A stretch of DNA of 25,386 nt from JAIFWV01 sp964580495 (GCA_964580495.1 CAZOKE010000015.1:1-25386), one strand, 5' to 3'. Positions 14,941 through 21,538 are shown, numbered from the stretch's first letter. Notes: generated by a model not told the origin, from the sequence alone. Translations and numbers: made by a program.

Positions 14941-15039
14941 ATGCCAGAACAGAAAGAACAGCCGCCGAAGCCGGAACCCGAAGAAAAACGATTCGTCTCC
15001 GGGCGCGATCTCGGGGACGAAAACGATGCGCGGAAATAA
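14941..15039 (+). CDS. Small hypothetical protein, 32 aa
   Basis: This short ORF has a complete expression setting: a promoter (14888-14916), the SD AAGGAGGG five or six bases before the ATG, and a hairpin terminator directly behind its TAA. The product is highly charged and proline-rich at the start (QPPKPEPEEKRF), then RDLGDENDAR, and is probably unstructured. No similarity is recognised. The signals suggest that it is expressed despite its size. Confidence 0.5.
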   Translation: MPEQKEQPPKPEPEEKRFVSGRDLGDENDARK

Positions 15040-15045
15040 GAAATG

Positions 15046-15082
15046 AGGCGGAGCTACAACTCGTAGCGTCCGCCTTTAATTT
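15046..15082 (+). terminator. Intrinsic terminator of the 32-aa gene
   Basis: AGGCGGA-GCTAC (15046-15057) pairs with GTAGC-G-TCCGCCT (15063-15075) with one bulged base and a five-base loop. It is followed by a T-rich tail that runs into the -35 of the next promoter. Confidence 0.75.
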
Positions 15083-15109
15083 GACCAATTTATTGTTAAT
15101 TGCTAACAT
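15081..15109 (+). promoter_or_regulatory. Promoter of the 31-aa peptide transcript
   Basis: TTGACC (15081-15086) and TAACAT (15104-15109) are 17 bp apart, with TGC before the -10 as an extended element. The predicted start is near 15116. Confidence 0.6.
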
Positions 15110-15133
15110 TATTCTGTTGTTTATAACCATCTT

Positions 15134-15229
15134 ATGAATCGCTACGCCTCCACAATCACCACTAAGCTCACCCAAATTATTTTGGGCTTTATCATTTTGC
15201 CTGTGCGAGCGGTCGGTTCAAGAGAGTAG
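15134..15229 (+). CDS. Possible 31-aa hydrophobic peptide
   Basis: The ORF starts about 18 bases after the predicted transcription start, has no SD, and ends 18 bases before a strong terminator. After a polar start (MNRYASTITT) it has a hydrophobic stretch, LTQIILGFIILPV, and a short charged tail, so it could be a single-span membrane peptide. Its stop codon lies in the base arm GTAGCG of an RNA stem, and its last codons cover the 5' arm of a possible antiterminator. It could be a small membrane protein, a type I toxin-like peptide or a leader peptide. I cannot decide which. Confidence 0.35.
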   Translation: MNRYASTITTKLTQIILGFIILPVRAVGSRE

Positions 15230-15247
15230 CGAAAAAACGAAATTGAA

Positions 15248-15274
15248 CCGGCCCTCCAGGGCCGGATTTTTTTT
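15248..15274 (+). terminator. Intrinsic terminator of the 31-aa peptide unit
   Basis: CCGGCCC-TCCA-GGGCCGG (15248-15265) is followed by A and eight T. It is one of the strongest terminators in the window. Confidence 0.9.
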
Positions 15275-15385
15275 GCGGATTTCGTTCGCATACAATGCGA
15301 ATAATGCGAATTGGAATAAACTTGGCTGGGTAAATCTTTTATCCGGCGAAATTTGTACCGATTTTTCCAAAGGAGGAGAGATTAA

Positions 15386-15742
15386 ATGTCGACGGAACTG
15401 ACTTCAGAGACCCAAACTGTTGTCCACCGGTTGCTGCAGCAGCGCCAGCTCGGAATCTCGATCGAAGAGCAGCTTGCCAGGATAGGGCGATTTGGCGAGG
15501 ATCCCTTGGAACAGCAGAAATATCTGGCCTGGATGATTCCACAGCTCGGTTATGTGTATAACATGGTTGGCGGGGAATTGCTCAGCAACGATTTGCCTAA
15601 GGGCACTGCGATTGCTTTCGGCAAGAGCTTGGCTTTTTTCCCGGAGCGATTCTGGATCATCTGCCGCCGAAGGGTGCGAATCAGGTTCCACCAGTTTGAA
15701 CTCGAACCAGAAGTTTTCCACTTCACGCGCCGGACCGAATAA
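15386..15742 (+). CDS. Hypothetical protein, 118 aa, strong SD
   Basis: No family is recognised. The protein looks helical in its first 50 residues (TQTVVHRLLQQRQLGISIEE), then has a less polar middle (YVYNMVGGELL, GTAIAFGKSLAFF) and an arginine-rich segment, CRRRVRIRFHQF. The SD AAAGGAGGAG lies a few bases before the ATG. Codon choice differs from the conserved genes: eight of nine Gln codons are CAG, and CTG and CTC are common for Leu. It heads a run of three short same-strand ORFs (15386, 15755, 15912) spaced 12-13 bases apart and closed by the terminator at 16106, probably one operon. Confidence 0.7.
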   Translation: MSTELTSETQTVVHRLLQQRQLGISIEEQLARIGRFGEDPLEQQKYLAWMIPQLGYVYNMVGGELLSNDLPKGTAIAFGKSLAFFPERFWIICRRRVRIRFHQFELEPEVFHFTRRTE

Positions 15743-15754
15743 AGGGGAGGGCTC

Positions 15755-15898
15755 ATGGATCAGATTCCTGTGAAGACATCGCAAGCGGTGCTGGACAAGC
15801 TCCGGCTCGGGGTGATCCGCAAACCGGCGAATCCCGAAAAGAAGCTGGTGGAGACACCCGAACCCATGCGCGAGCACGGCTACGGCCACGGCGTCTGA
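15755..15898 (+). CDS. Small hypothetical protein, 47 aa
   Basis: The ORF starts 12 bases after the stop of the 118-aa gene and has the SD GGGGAGGG a few bases before its ATG. The product is charged, with a possible helix (SQAVLDKLRLGVIRKP), a proline-rich part (VETPEPM) and a glycine/histidine tail (EHGYGHGV) that could bind metal. No homologue is recognised. Position and SD support expression within a three-gene operon. Confidence 0.5.
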   Translation: MDQIPVKTSQAVLDKLRLGVIRKPANPEKKLVETPEPMREHGYGHGV

Positions 15899-15911
15899 AT
15901 TTGGAGGGAAA

Positions 15912-16097
15912 ATGGAGTATCCGCGAAACGATTACGAGCATTTGCGGATCGGCATAGTCGGTCCCAAAAAGGCTCCGGACAAGTCTCAATCCGATCGGGG
16001 CCGATCGGTACCCTCATCACAACAGGTTCGAGGCGACGACTGGATGGATGAACGCAAGGGAACCGGACTTTCCGGCGCGAGTTCAGTCGACGACTAA
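15912..16097 (+). CDS. Small hypothetical protein, 61 aa
   Basis: The third ORF of the small operon starts 13 bases after the previous stop, with the SD TGGAGGGA a few bases before the ATG. The product is hydrophilic: MEYPRNDYEHLRIGIVGPKK, then a serine-, glutamine- and arginine-rich part, and an acidic end (GASSVDD). It is probably disordered and has no recognised family. A terminator follows eight bases after the stop codon. Confidence 0.5.
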   Translation: MEYPRNDYEHLRIGIVGPKKAPDKSQSDRGRSVPSSQQVRGDDWMDERKGTGLSGASSVDD

Positions 16098-16105
16098 CTA
16101 CTTAG

Positions 16106-16143
16106 GACTCCAGCTCACCATTATGGGTTGGGGTCTTTTTTTA
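16106..16143 (+). terminator. Terminator of the three-gene small-ORF operon
   Basis: GACTCCA plus GCTC (16106-16116) pairs with GGG plus TTGGGGTC (16125-16135), including GT pairs. A run of seven T follows. A second hairpin, GCTCGGT-ACCTGC-ACCGAGC (16147-16166), lies just behind it. Confidence 0.75.
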
Positions 16144-16172
16144 TTTGCTCGGTACCTGCACCGAGCAAAACA

Positions 16173-16193
16173 AAAACCGCCTCAAGCGGCTCT
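16173..16193 (-). terminator. Terminator of the minus-strand tRNA-Pro
   Basis: Read on the minus strand, AGCCGC-TTGAG-GCGGTT is followed by TTTTG, about ten bases beyond the tRNA 3' end. The stem is short. Confidence 0.55.
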
Positions 16194-16203
16194 TTATCTC
16201 ATT

Positions 16204-16277
16204 TGGTCGGGGTGCCGGGAATTGAACCCGGTCTACACCCACCCCATGGGCGCGTACTACCGGTATACTACACCCCG
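16204..16277 (-). tRNA. tRNA-Pro(GGG)
   Basis: The acceptor stem CGGGGTG pairs with CACCCCG, followed by discriminator A and an encoded CCA (74 nt in all). The D stem is GTAT/GTAC, and the anticodon arm CGCCC-ATGGGGT-GGGTG gives anticodon GGG with G37. The T arm is CCGGG-TTCAATT-CCCGG. All parts fit tRNA-Pro reading CCC and CCU. Confidence 0.95.
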
Positions 16278-16296
16278 AATAGGTGTTCGCCGTATT

Positions 16297-16324
16297 ATTA
16301 TAAGTCATCAGCAGCTCTTTTCAA
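16297..16324 (-). promoter_or_regulatory. Promoter of tRNA-Pro
   Basis: On the minus strand TTGAAA (16319-16324) and TATAAT (16297-16302) are 16 bp apart and lie 19 bases before the tRNA 5' end. Confidence 0.65.
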
Positions 16325-16368
16325 AGTTGCCGGAATTGTATATACTTAACTGTCGAAAAGGAGGATGT

Positions 16369-16557
16369 TTGGCTTTAGTGGTGTTTTGGTACAAGACTTC
16401 GAAGTTCTCGTCGAAGGAGAAGGAGTTCATACGAGGCGCTTTCCGGAACAGCCGAGGGCAAGATTTCAAAATCGTGGATGCGGACGGCAAATACATTACA
16501 TGCCGTAAAGATCTGCAGGCTGAAATGGATGAAATTGAAAAGCGCCAGTGCGAATGA
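16369..16557 (+). CDS. Hypothetical protein, about 62 aa, start uncertain
   Basis: The frame is open and charged to its stop at 16557, with FWYKTSKFSSKEKEFIRGAF, then QDFKIVDADGKYITC and a C-terminal helix (LQAEMDEIEKRQCE). No family is recognised. A strong SD (AAGGAGG, 16358-16364) lies just before it. The best fitting starts are TTG at 16369 (four bases from the SD) or GTG at 16378 (13 bases). The frame also runs backwards through the tRNA-Pro gene, which is not coding. The next gene starts ten bases after the stop, so the two form a unit ended by the terminator at 16951. Confidence 0.55.
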   Translation: MALVVFWYKTSKFSSKEKEFIRGAFRNSRGQDFKIVDADGKYITCRKDLQAEMDEIEKRQCE

Positions 16558-16567
16558 GAGGTGAAAT

Positions 16568-16957
16568 GTGCACTACTTCAGCCTGAATTTCGAAGATGTC
16601 GGACTTGCACACATTTCCAGATTCGGCAGCCAGCGGCAGATCAGTACTGAAGAAGTCGCCAAGCTCTTCAAGAAAGGCGTAATTCGCTCTTGCTGCCGGC
16701 CGGAGTATCTGCCGACCCTGCGGCGAGTGGTGGAGCACGTTCTGGGAACGCAAATCCCGATCTCGCAGATGATCGTCCAAGCCGGCCCTTACTGGCGAAA
16801 GGGCGACATCATCATCATGCCGGTGATTGCCGGGATCAGCTTCCGCGATGGGCGCGAGATCGAAGATTTGGTAAACGATCAGGTCCGCCGCGGCCGGGTT
16901 GTGGGTTTTGTTTTCCGAGAAGTCGTGCGCGATGCACCAAAGAAGAAGCTAGCCTGA
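16568..16957 (+). CDS. Hypothetical protein, 129 aa, possibly DUF1874/B116-like
   Basis: The gene starts with GTG at 16568, about four bases after the SD GAGAGGTG. An overlapping ATG in another frame hits a stop at once. The order of elements is a helix (STEEVAKLFKKGVI), a short stretch then a second helix (LRRVVEHVLG), the strand TQIPISQMIVQ, the GD-containing strand KGDIIIMPVIAG, and then GREIEDLVNDQVRRGRVVGF. This resembles the small alpha/beta DUF1874 fold found in archaeal viruses (STIV B116) and Bacillus mobile elements (YddF). The expected serine and histidine in the first half are not clearly conserved (IRSCCRPEYLPTL), so the link is weak. It is the last gene of a two-gene unit with its own terminator. 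Confidence 0.65.
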   Translation: MHYFSLNFEDVGLAHISRFGSQRQISTEEVAKLFKKGVIRSCCRPEYLPTLRRVVEHVLGTQIPISQMIVQAGPYWRKGDIIIMPVIAGISFRDGREIEDLVNDQVRRGRVVGFVFREVVRDAPKKKLA

Positions 16958-16983
16958 GAGAAATCTTGCTCAGGCTTTTTTTA
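16951..16983 (+). terminator. Terminator at the end of the small-gene island
   Basis: AGCCTGAG (16951-16958) pairs with CTCAGGCT (16969-16976), and seven T follow. The stop codon of the 129-aa gene lies in the left arm. Confidence 0.9.
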
Positions 16984-17015
16984 TTTGTACTAACCGGTAC
17001 AAATTTGTCAGAATT

Positions 17016-17021
17016 TATAAT
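17016..17021 (+). promoter_or_regulatory. -10 element of mscL
   Basis: TATAAT lies 18 bases before the mscL ATG, giving a very short 5' leader without an SD. No clear -35 is visible. Confidence 0.5.
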
Positions 17022-17039
17022 TAGCATTATTATTGGTCT

Positions 17040-17432
17040 ATGAGCATATATTCTGAATTTAAAGAATTTGCGCTGAAGGGCAATGCCATAGACCTTGCGG
17101 TCGGCATTGTTATTGGCGCGGCTTTCAACCAAGTCGTTAATTCGCTGGTCGGAGACATTCTGAATCCCATTTTGAGCATTTTTACTGGGCGGGTAAATTT
17201 TTCGGGTCTGAAGTTTAGTTTTTTCTCGCATACGATGCAATACGGTTTGTTTTTAAACACGCTTATCAATTTTGTAATTGTATCTTTTGCCGTCTTCCTG
17301 CTGGTAAAACAGATCAACCGTTTCCGCCGCAGACCCCAGGCAATGCCCACTGAAAAAGAATGCCCCTTCTGCAAAACCAACATCCCGATCAATGCAGTAA
17401 AGTGCCCGCACTGCACTTCGCAGCTTAATTAG
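17040..17432 (+). CDS. mscL: Large-conductance mechanosensitive channel MscL with C-terminal zinc ribbon
   Basis: The 130-residue protein opens with MSIYSEFKEFALKGNAIDLA and the pore helix VGIVIGAAFNQVVNSLVGDI, followed by NPILSIF, the extracellular loop, and a second helix (TLINFVIVSFAVFLLVKQIN). This is the MscL plan: a pentameric channel that opens under membrane tension to release solutes in osmotic downshock. The usual C-terminal cytoplasmic helix is replaced by CPFC...CPHC (about residues 109-127), a zinc-ribbon-like knuckle found in some MscL proteins. The gene is monocistronic. The convergent small membrane protein shares its downstream region. Confidence 0.93.
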   Translation: MSIYSEFKEFALKGNAIDLAVGIVIGAAFNQVVNSLVGDILNPILSIFTGRVNFSGLKFSFFSHTMQYGLFLNTLINFVIVSFAVFLLVKQINRFRRRPQAMPTEKECPFCKTNIPINAVKCPHCTSQLN

Positions 17433-17467
17433 CAAAAATAAAACCCCGATCAGTGCAGACTCGGGGT
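17433..17467 (-). terminator. Terminator of the 72-aa membrane protein gene
   Basis: ACCCCGA (17443-17449) pairs with TCGGGGT (17461-17467). On the minus strand it is followed by TTTTATTTTTG. The stop codon of the minus gene lies in the loop. On the plus strand, after mscL, the hairpin lacks a T run. Confidence 0.75.
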
Positions 17468-17668
17468 GCTGTTGATGAAATAAGCGATTACGATGTAGAT
17501 CGTAATCACGATGGCGAGCATCACTGCGGTATTGAACTTCCAGTTGAAGTCCTGGACGTGGTCAGGCTGGGATTGGTCGCGGTTGCCGACCCATCCAAAG
17601 AACAGCGAAATCAGGATGATGAACAGCAGAGTGATGATCTCGCCGCCAGTCAGATGCAAATACTTCAT
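17450..17668 (-). CDS. Small membrane protein, 72 aa, strong SD
   Basis: The protein has two hydrophobic helices: GGEIITLLFIILISLFFGWV near the N-terminus and TAVMLAIVITIYIVIAYFIN near the C-terminus. They are separated by a polar loop with aspartate, glutamine and asparagine. No family is recognised. The start is the ATG at 17668, five bases after the SD AAAGGAGG. The frame extends ten codons further upstream to another ATG that lacks such a site. A promoter at 17695-17723 and a terminator at 17433-17467 make it an independent unit convergent to mscL. Confidence 0.75.
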   Translation of the reverse strand: MKYLHLTGGEIITLLFIILISLFFGWVGNRDQSQPDHVQDFNWKFNTAVMLAIVITIYIVIAYFINSTPSLH

Positions 17669-17694
17669 CGTTGTCCTCCTTTGCGAACCAGCCA

Positions 17695-17723
17695 ATTGTA
17701 CACAAAGTTTTGAGCTTGATCAA
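17695..17723 (-). promoter_or_regulatory. Promoter of the 72-aa membrane protein gene
   Basis: On the minus strand TTGATC (17718-17723) and TACAAT (17695-17700) are exactly 17 bp apart, 26 bases before the ATG. Confidence 0.6.
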
Positions 17724-17880
17724 ATTTCGTTGTGCAGATTATCCAAAAAGGTAAAAAAATTTAGGCCTTTTTTTGTCCAATTTGTGCGACTGTGAGAGGG
17801 GCGATGTAAGATACGATATAAACAAAGAATTTATTAAATGGGTTGCCGTATGGATTACAATTAATTTACATTTCCGGGGG

Positions 17881-17904
17881 ATACGCAATCGCGTATTCTT
17901 TTTT
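17881..17904 (+). terminator. Terminator-like hairpin directly before the cyclic-di-GMP gene
   Basis: ATACGC-AATC-GCGTAT (17881-17896) is followed by TTCTTTTTTAT, and the ATG begins at the end of this T run. A tiny ORF (MGCRMDYN, about 17838-17864) precedes it. The element could be an attenuator for the gene, or could insulate it from upstream transcription. I see no GEMM-type cyclic-di-GMP riboswitch. Confidence 0.5.
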
Positions 17905-20802
17905 ATGTCGACAGAAGATGAAGATAAAAATCAGAGCACGTACGACAACATATTCAAGCAGCTGGAACAGGAAAATAATCTCCAGCTAGTTTTCCACAAC
18001 TTGGATAATGGGGTGTATGCCGCGGATGGGATGGGCACGATAGTATTTGCCAACGACTCCATGGCAAAAATTTTGGGATATTCCAGCCACAAAGATATAA
18101 TCGGAAAATCGATTTTCGACGTATTTAAAAATTGGAAATTTTATTGCGAAAACCAAAACCCGATAGGAATTGAAGATCTTCCAGGGCGGCGGCTCTTTCG
18201 GAATTTGCCTATCGAGAACATGGTTATTTTTTGCCGCAACCAAGATACCGGCCAAACCCGCTGGTTTGAAATAAAATCCTCGCCTGTATTCAAAAATGGA
18301 AGTCTTTCTTGGGTATTAAATGTCATTCACGATCTGACTGAACAGCGCCGGATCATGCAGGAATACCAGGCTGCCACCCGCCGCAACCAGCGGATTTTAG
18401 AAAGCATCACCGATGCCTTTATCTCTTTGGATAACTCCTGGCGCTTTACTTATATCAATAAAAAAGCCGAGAGTTTTTTCGGCGGCCGAAGGCGCGAAGA
18501 TTTAATCGGTAAAAATATATTGGATGAATTTCCCCAATCCAGGTCCAGGCCGCTTTTCCAAAGAGTGCTGCGGGCTTTGGAAAACCGAGAGACCTTGCGG
18601 GTCGAAGAATTTATAGAACAATCAAAACAATGGCTCGAAATAACAATTTATCCTACTAGCGACGGTTTGGCAGTTTACCTGCGTGATATTACCGAATCCA
18701 GGCAAGCCAGCGAGACAAATGCTAAACTGGCAGCAATCATCGAATCCTCCGAAGATGCGATCATAGGCAAGGACCTCGATGGGACTATCGTAAGTTGGAA
18801 CAAAGGCGCGGAACGTATATATGGGTACATGGCCGAGGAGGTTTTGGGTAAAAGCGTGGCCATGCTCATGCCCTCAAATGAGTACGAAGACATGAACTTT
18901 ATCTTGAACAAAATGCGCCAAGGAGAATTGGTCGAGCATTATGAGACGATTCGGGTGCGCAAAGACGGGACACTCATGCGCATGTCCGTGACCGTTTCCC
19001 CGATCAAGGATAAGAGCGGAAATGTCATTGGCGCTTCAACTATTTCCCGCGATATTACGGAACAAAAAAAAGTAGCCGATGCTCTCAAAGCCAATGAAGA
19101 GCGTTTTCGCGCCATGATTGAGCATAGCTCCGATGGCGTGGTCTTGCTGAACGACAAGGGGTGCATCACCTACTGCACTGAAGCAGTCAAACGGATTTTG
19201 GGATTCACTGAAACGGACCTTATTGACCGCAACATCATGGAATTGATCCACCCGGATCACTTAAATCGGATTAAAAACCTATTTGAAGAAATTTTAAGCA
19301 CGGAAGCGCATGCCATTAGTTCAGAATTCCGGGCTTTGACCAAAGATGGAAATTATTGCTGGATTGAAGGAGTGGGGAACAATCTTCTTCATATTCCGAG
19401 TATTAATGCGATTGTGGCGAATTTCCGCGATGTCACCCAGCGCAAGAAAATTGAACAAAGCCTGCTGTACCAATATCATCATGATGATTTAACTGATCTG
19501 CCAAACCGGACTTACCTTAACGAGCGTTTAAACCAATCTTTAACTGAAGCCGATGCCAAGCGGGAGATCGCCGCATTGCTCATAGTGGATTTAGACCGTT
19601 TTAAGACAATTAACGAATCCTTGGGCCATGCCATAGGTGACAGGCTGATTCAGGAAGTGGCTTTGCGCATGCGCAGCTGCATCGGCGAGGATTATATTTT
19701 GGCACGTCTTGGCGGCGACGAATTCGGAATCCTCATAACCAACGCGGAAAACGAAGAGACTGTGGCCAAGTTATGCTCAAAAATTTTAGCCGAATTTAAT
19801 CCGGCTTTTTACTTGGACAAACACGAATTGTATATAAGCCCGAGCATCGGCATCAGCCTTTATCCTTATGATGGCAAGGAGCCTTCGGTGCTTTTTAAAA
19901 ACGCCGAAACCGCGCTTTACCGGGCCAAAGATTACGGCCGCAACACCTACCAGTTCTATACGACCACTATGAACTCGGCATCATACGAGAAGCTGACGCT
20001 GGAAAGCAAATTGCGCCATGCCATAGAAAATAACGAATTCGTGCTGTTTTACCAACCGCAGATAGATATCCAAACCGGGAAAATTGTCGGCGCTGAAGAA
20101 CTTGTGCGCTGGCAACGTCCGGACATGACTCTGATCCTGCCGGACCGGTTCATCCCTTTGGCCGAAGCCAACGGCTTGATTGAGCCGATTGGCTTGTGGG
20201 TGCTTAAGCAGTCGCTGTGCCAGGCCAAGACTTGGCATGACAAAGGGTTTGATATTATGGTTGCCATCAATTTATCAGCACGGCAATTTAAGCAGAAAAA
20301 TTTTGAGAGAATTTTAATCAATGCCATCGAAGAGTGCGGGGTTAAGCCGTCCTCCATCGAACTGGAACTGACCGAAAGTGTTTTGGCGGAAAATCCGGAA
20401 AACGTCATGAACATCATGAACGCGCTCCGCGATCGGGGAGTTCGATTTTGCCTCGATGATTTCTCGACTGGTTATTCGAGTTTGCGCTACATCAAACAAT
20501 TTCCCGTGGACATGCTCAAAATAGAGCGCAACTTTCTCAAGGGCATCCCGTTGGATCTCCAAAATTCGGCAATTGCCAAATCCATCATTACCTTGGGCCA
20601 GACTCTGGGCATGGAAGTCACGGCAGAAGGCGTGGAGTCGAAGAAGCAGTTGAGTTTCCTGCGGGAAAACCTCTGCAACCGGGCGCAGGGGTATTTGTTC
20701 AATGGCGCCATGCCGGCCCACTCGCTTTCCGAAATTTTGGGCGAAGACCGCTATGTTTCCGTGATCGACAGTTTGGGAAAAGATCCCAAAAACGGCTTCT
20801 AG
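17905..20802 (+). CDS. PAS-PAS-PAS-PAS-GGDEF-EAL cyclic-di-GMP signalling protein
   Basis: The 965-residue soluble protein has four PAS-like sensor units (about 25-145, 160-275, 275-395 and 400-520). The last three end in the linker motif DITE or DVTQ before a connecting helix. A diguanylate cyclase domain (about 530-690) follows with an intact GGDEF at 603-607 and LTDLPNRTYLNERL, and an EAL phosphodiesterase domain (about 700-950) closes the protein. In the EAL domain the motif reads EEL (731-733), and INLSARQF, ELELTES, DDFSTGYSSL, LKIERNF, AEGVE and QGYLF are present. The metal-binding acidic residues therefore look largely kept, with D to E in LKIER. It may make and break cyclic-di-GMP, but the net activity is unknown. 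No membrane helix is seen. The frame extends 44 codons upstream, but the ATG at 17905 is preferred because that part crosses the terminator-like hairpin and lacks domain character. Confidence 0.93.
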   Translation: MSTEDEDKNQSTYDNIFKQLEQENNLQLVFHNLDNGVYAADGMGTIVFANDSMAKILGYSSHKDIIGKSIFDVFKNWKFYCENQNPIGIEDLPGRRLFRNLPIENMVIFCRNQDTGQTRWFEIKSSPVFKNGSLSWVLNVIHDLTEQRRIMQEYQAATRRNQRILESITDAFISLDNSWRFTYINKKAESFFGGRRREDLIGKNILDEFPQSRSRPLFQRVLRALENRETLRVEEFIEQSKQWLEITIYPTSDGLAVYLRDITESRQASETNAKLAAIIESSEDAIIGKDLDGTIVSWNKGAERIYGYMAEEVLGKSVAMLMPSNEYEDMNFILNKMRQGELVEHYETIRVRKDGTLMRMSVTVSPIKDKSGNVIGASTISRDITEQKKVADALKANEERFRAMIEHSSDGVVLLNDKGCITYCTEAVKRILGFTETDLIDRNIMELIHPDHLNRIKNLFEEILSTEAHAISSEFRALTKDGNYCWIEGVGNNLLHIPSINAIVANFRDVTQRKKIEQSLLYQYHHDDLTDLPNRTYLNERLNQSLTEADAKREIAALLIVDLDRFKTINESLGHAIGDRLIQEVALRMRSCIGEDYILARLGGDEFGILITNAENEETVAKLCSKILAEFNPAFYLDKHELYISPSIGISLYPYDGKEPSVLFKNAETALYRAKDYGRNTYQFYTTTMNSASYEKLTLESKLRHAIENNEFVLFYQPQIDIQTGKIVGAEELVRWQRPDMTLILPDRFIPLAEANGLIEPIGLWVLKQSLCQAKTWHDKGFDIMVAINLSARQFKQKNFERILINAIEECGVKPSSIELELTESVLAENPENVMNIMNALRDRGVRFCLDDFSTGYSSLRYIKQFPVDMLKIERNFLKGIPLDLQNSAIAKSIITLGQTLGMEVTAEGVESKKQLSFLRENLCNRAQGYLFNGAMPAHSLSEILGEDRYVSVIDSLGKDPKNGF

Positions 20803-20860
20803 AATTGTACTAATCAATAAAAAGTGTCATTATATCTTCGTCCAATTAAACGAAACACAA

Positions 20861-21538
20861 ATGCAATATTTAAAAACTGCAATTTTGGTTTTGGTCCTGC
20901 TGGTTATAGGTTATCTGCTTCTGCCTTATGTCAAAATTGCTCCGAAAAATCCGGCTCCTAAGCAAAACAATTCTGACCAGCAAAGCCAAAATTCTCAAGG
21001 GCAAATTGTTACTTTCACATCCGATGATTTGGGAATAAGTTTTAAATACAACAATGACCAAGACGGGGACGGCAAAGCTGACACCACAGCCAAACAAGCC
21101 CAGGACAAAGTTTATGTTTACTATACGGCATCACCTATGGAGCAAGGCCAGTGGGTGCAGGAGTTTAAAAAATCTCCAAGCGACAGCCTTACCACAGCAA
21201 TCCAAAAACAATTTTTAACAAGCTATTCCAGCAAAGACTGCTTTGCGCAGACTCTTCAGGATTATTATGCCAGCTATGGCGTGGCGACACCAACCATCCC
21301 GGCCGGCGTAAGCGAAGCCGTAATAGCATATCCTAAGACCACAGACCCAAACGCTCCGTACTGGCAAAACGCATCCAAATGCCCGCAGACTTACACTGTG
21401 TCAAACGGCATCAGCTATTTTTATATGGACCAAAACCACCCGGATAAATTTTTCTTTTTCTCAATCGGCCAATATGGAATTATGGCTGACATGACCAGAC
21501 AGCAGACTTGGCAAGAAACATTCCAAGTGAATAAATAA
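20861..21538 (+). CDS. Membrane-anchored or secreted protein, 225 aa, unknown function
   Basis: After QYLK there is one hydrophobic helix, TAILVLVLLVIGYLLLPYV, acting as an uncleaved anchor or signal peptide. A low-complexity linker rich in N, Q and S (NNSDQQSQNSQGQ) follows, and then the outside domain. Near residue 67 the sequence DQDGDGKAD matches the calcium-binding DxDxDG loop seen in EF-hand-like and thrombospondin type 3 repeats. Two cysteines (about 127 and 174) could form a disulfide. No family is recognised. The ATG has no SD. It is monocistronic between the cyclic-di-GMP gene and the convergent rpmB, with which it shares the downstream terminator. Confidence 0.75.
   Translation: MQYLKTAILVLVLLVIGYLLLPYVKIAPKNPAPKQNNSDQQSQNSQGQIVTFTSDDLGISFKYNNDQDGDGKADTTAKQAQDKVYVYYTASPMEQGQWVQEFKKSPSDSLTTAIQKQFLTSYSSKDCFAQTLQDYYASYGVATPTIPAGVSEAVIAYPKTTDPNAPYWQNASKCPQTYTVSNGISYFYMDQNHPDKFFFFSIGQYGIMADMTRQQTWQETFQVNK

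Larger units (their letters stand above)
15116..15274 (+). ncRNA. Structured leader or short mRNA with antiterminator-like pairing
   Basis: CGCTAC (15140-15145) can pair with GTAGCG (15226-15231), and CCCAAA with TTTGGG (about 15171-15186). GGTCGGTTCAA (15211-15221) can pair over 11 bases with TTGAACCGGCC (15243-15253). The latter arm shares CCGGCC with the terminator stem CCGGCCC/GGGCCGG (15248-15265), so the two pairings exclude each other. A T8 run follows. The 346-bp stretch between the genes at 14941 and 15386 holds this unit. From 15276 to 15385 I see only two GCGAAT words and the SD of the next gene. Confidence 0.5.

Noticed and set aside
16048..16368. Long frame running through the tRNA-Pro gene into the 62-aa ORF
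   Set aside because: A terminator and a tRNA on the other strand lie inside it. Only the part after the SD at 16358 is plausible.
17773..17904. 44-codon N-terminal extension of the GGDEF-EAL protein
   Set aside because: It begins with TTG, crosses a terminator-like hairpin and shows no domain character.
17720..17904. Cyclic-di-GMP (GEMM) riboswitch before the GGDEF-EAL gene
   Set aside because: The conserved GEMM core bases are not found in the leader. Only a simple hairpin with a T run is seen.
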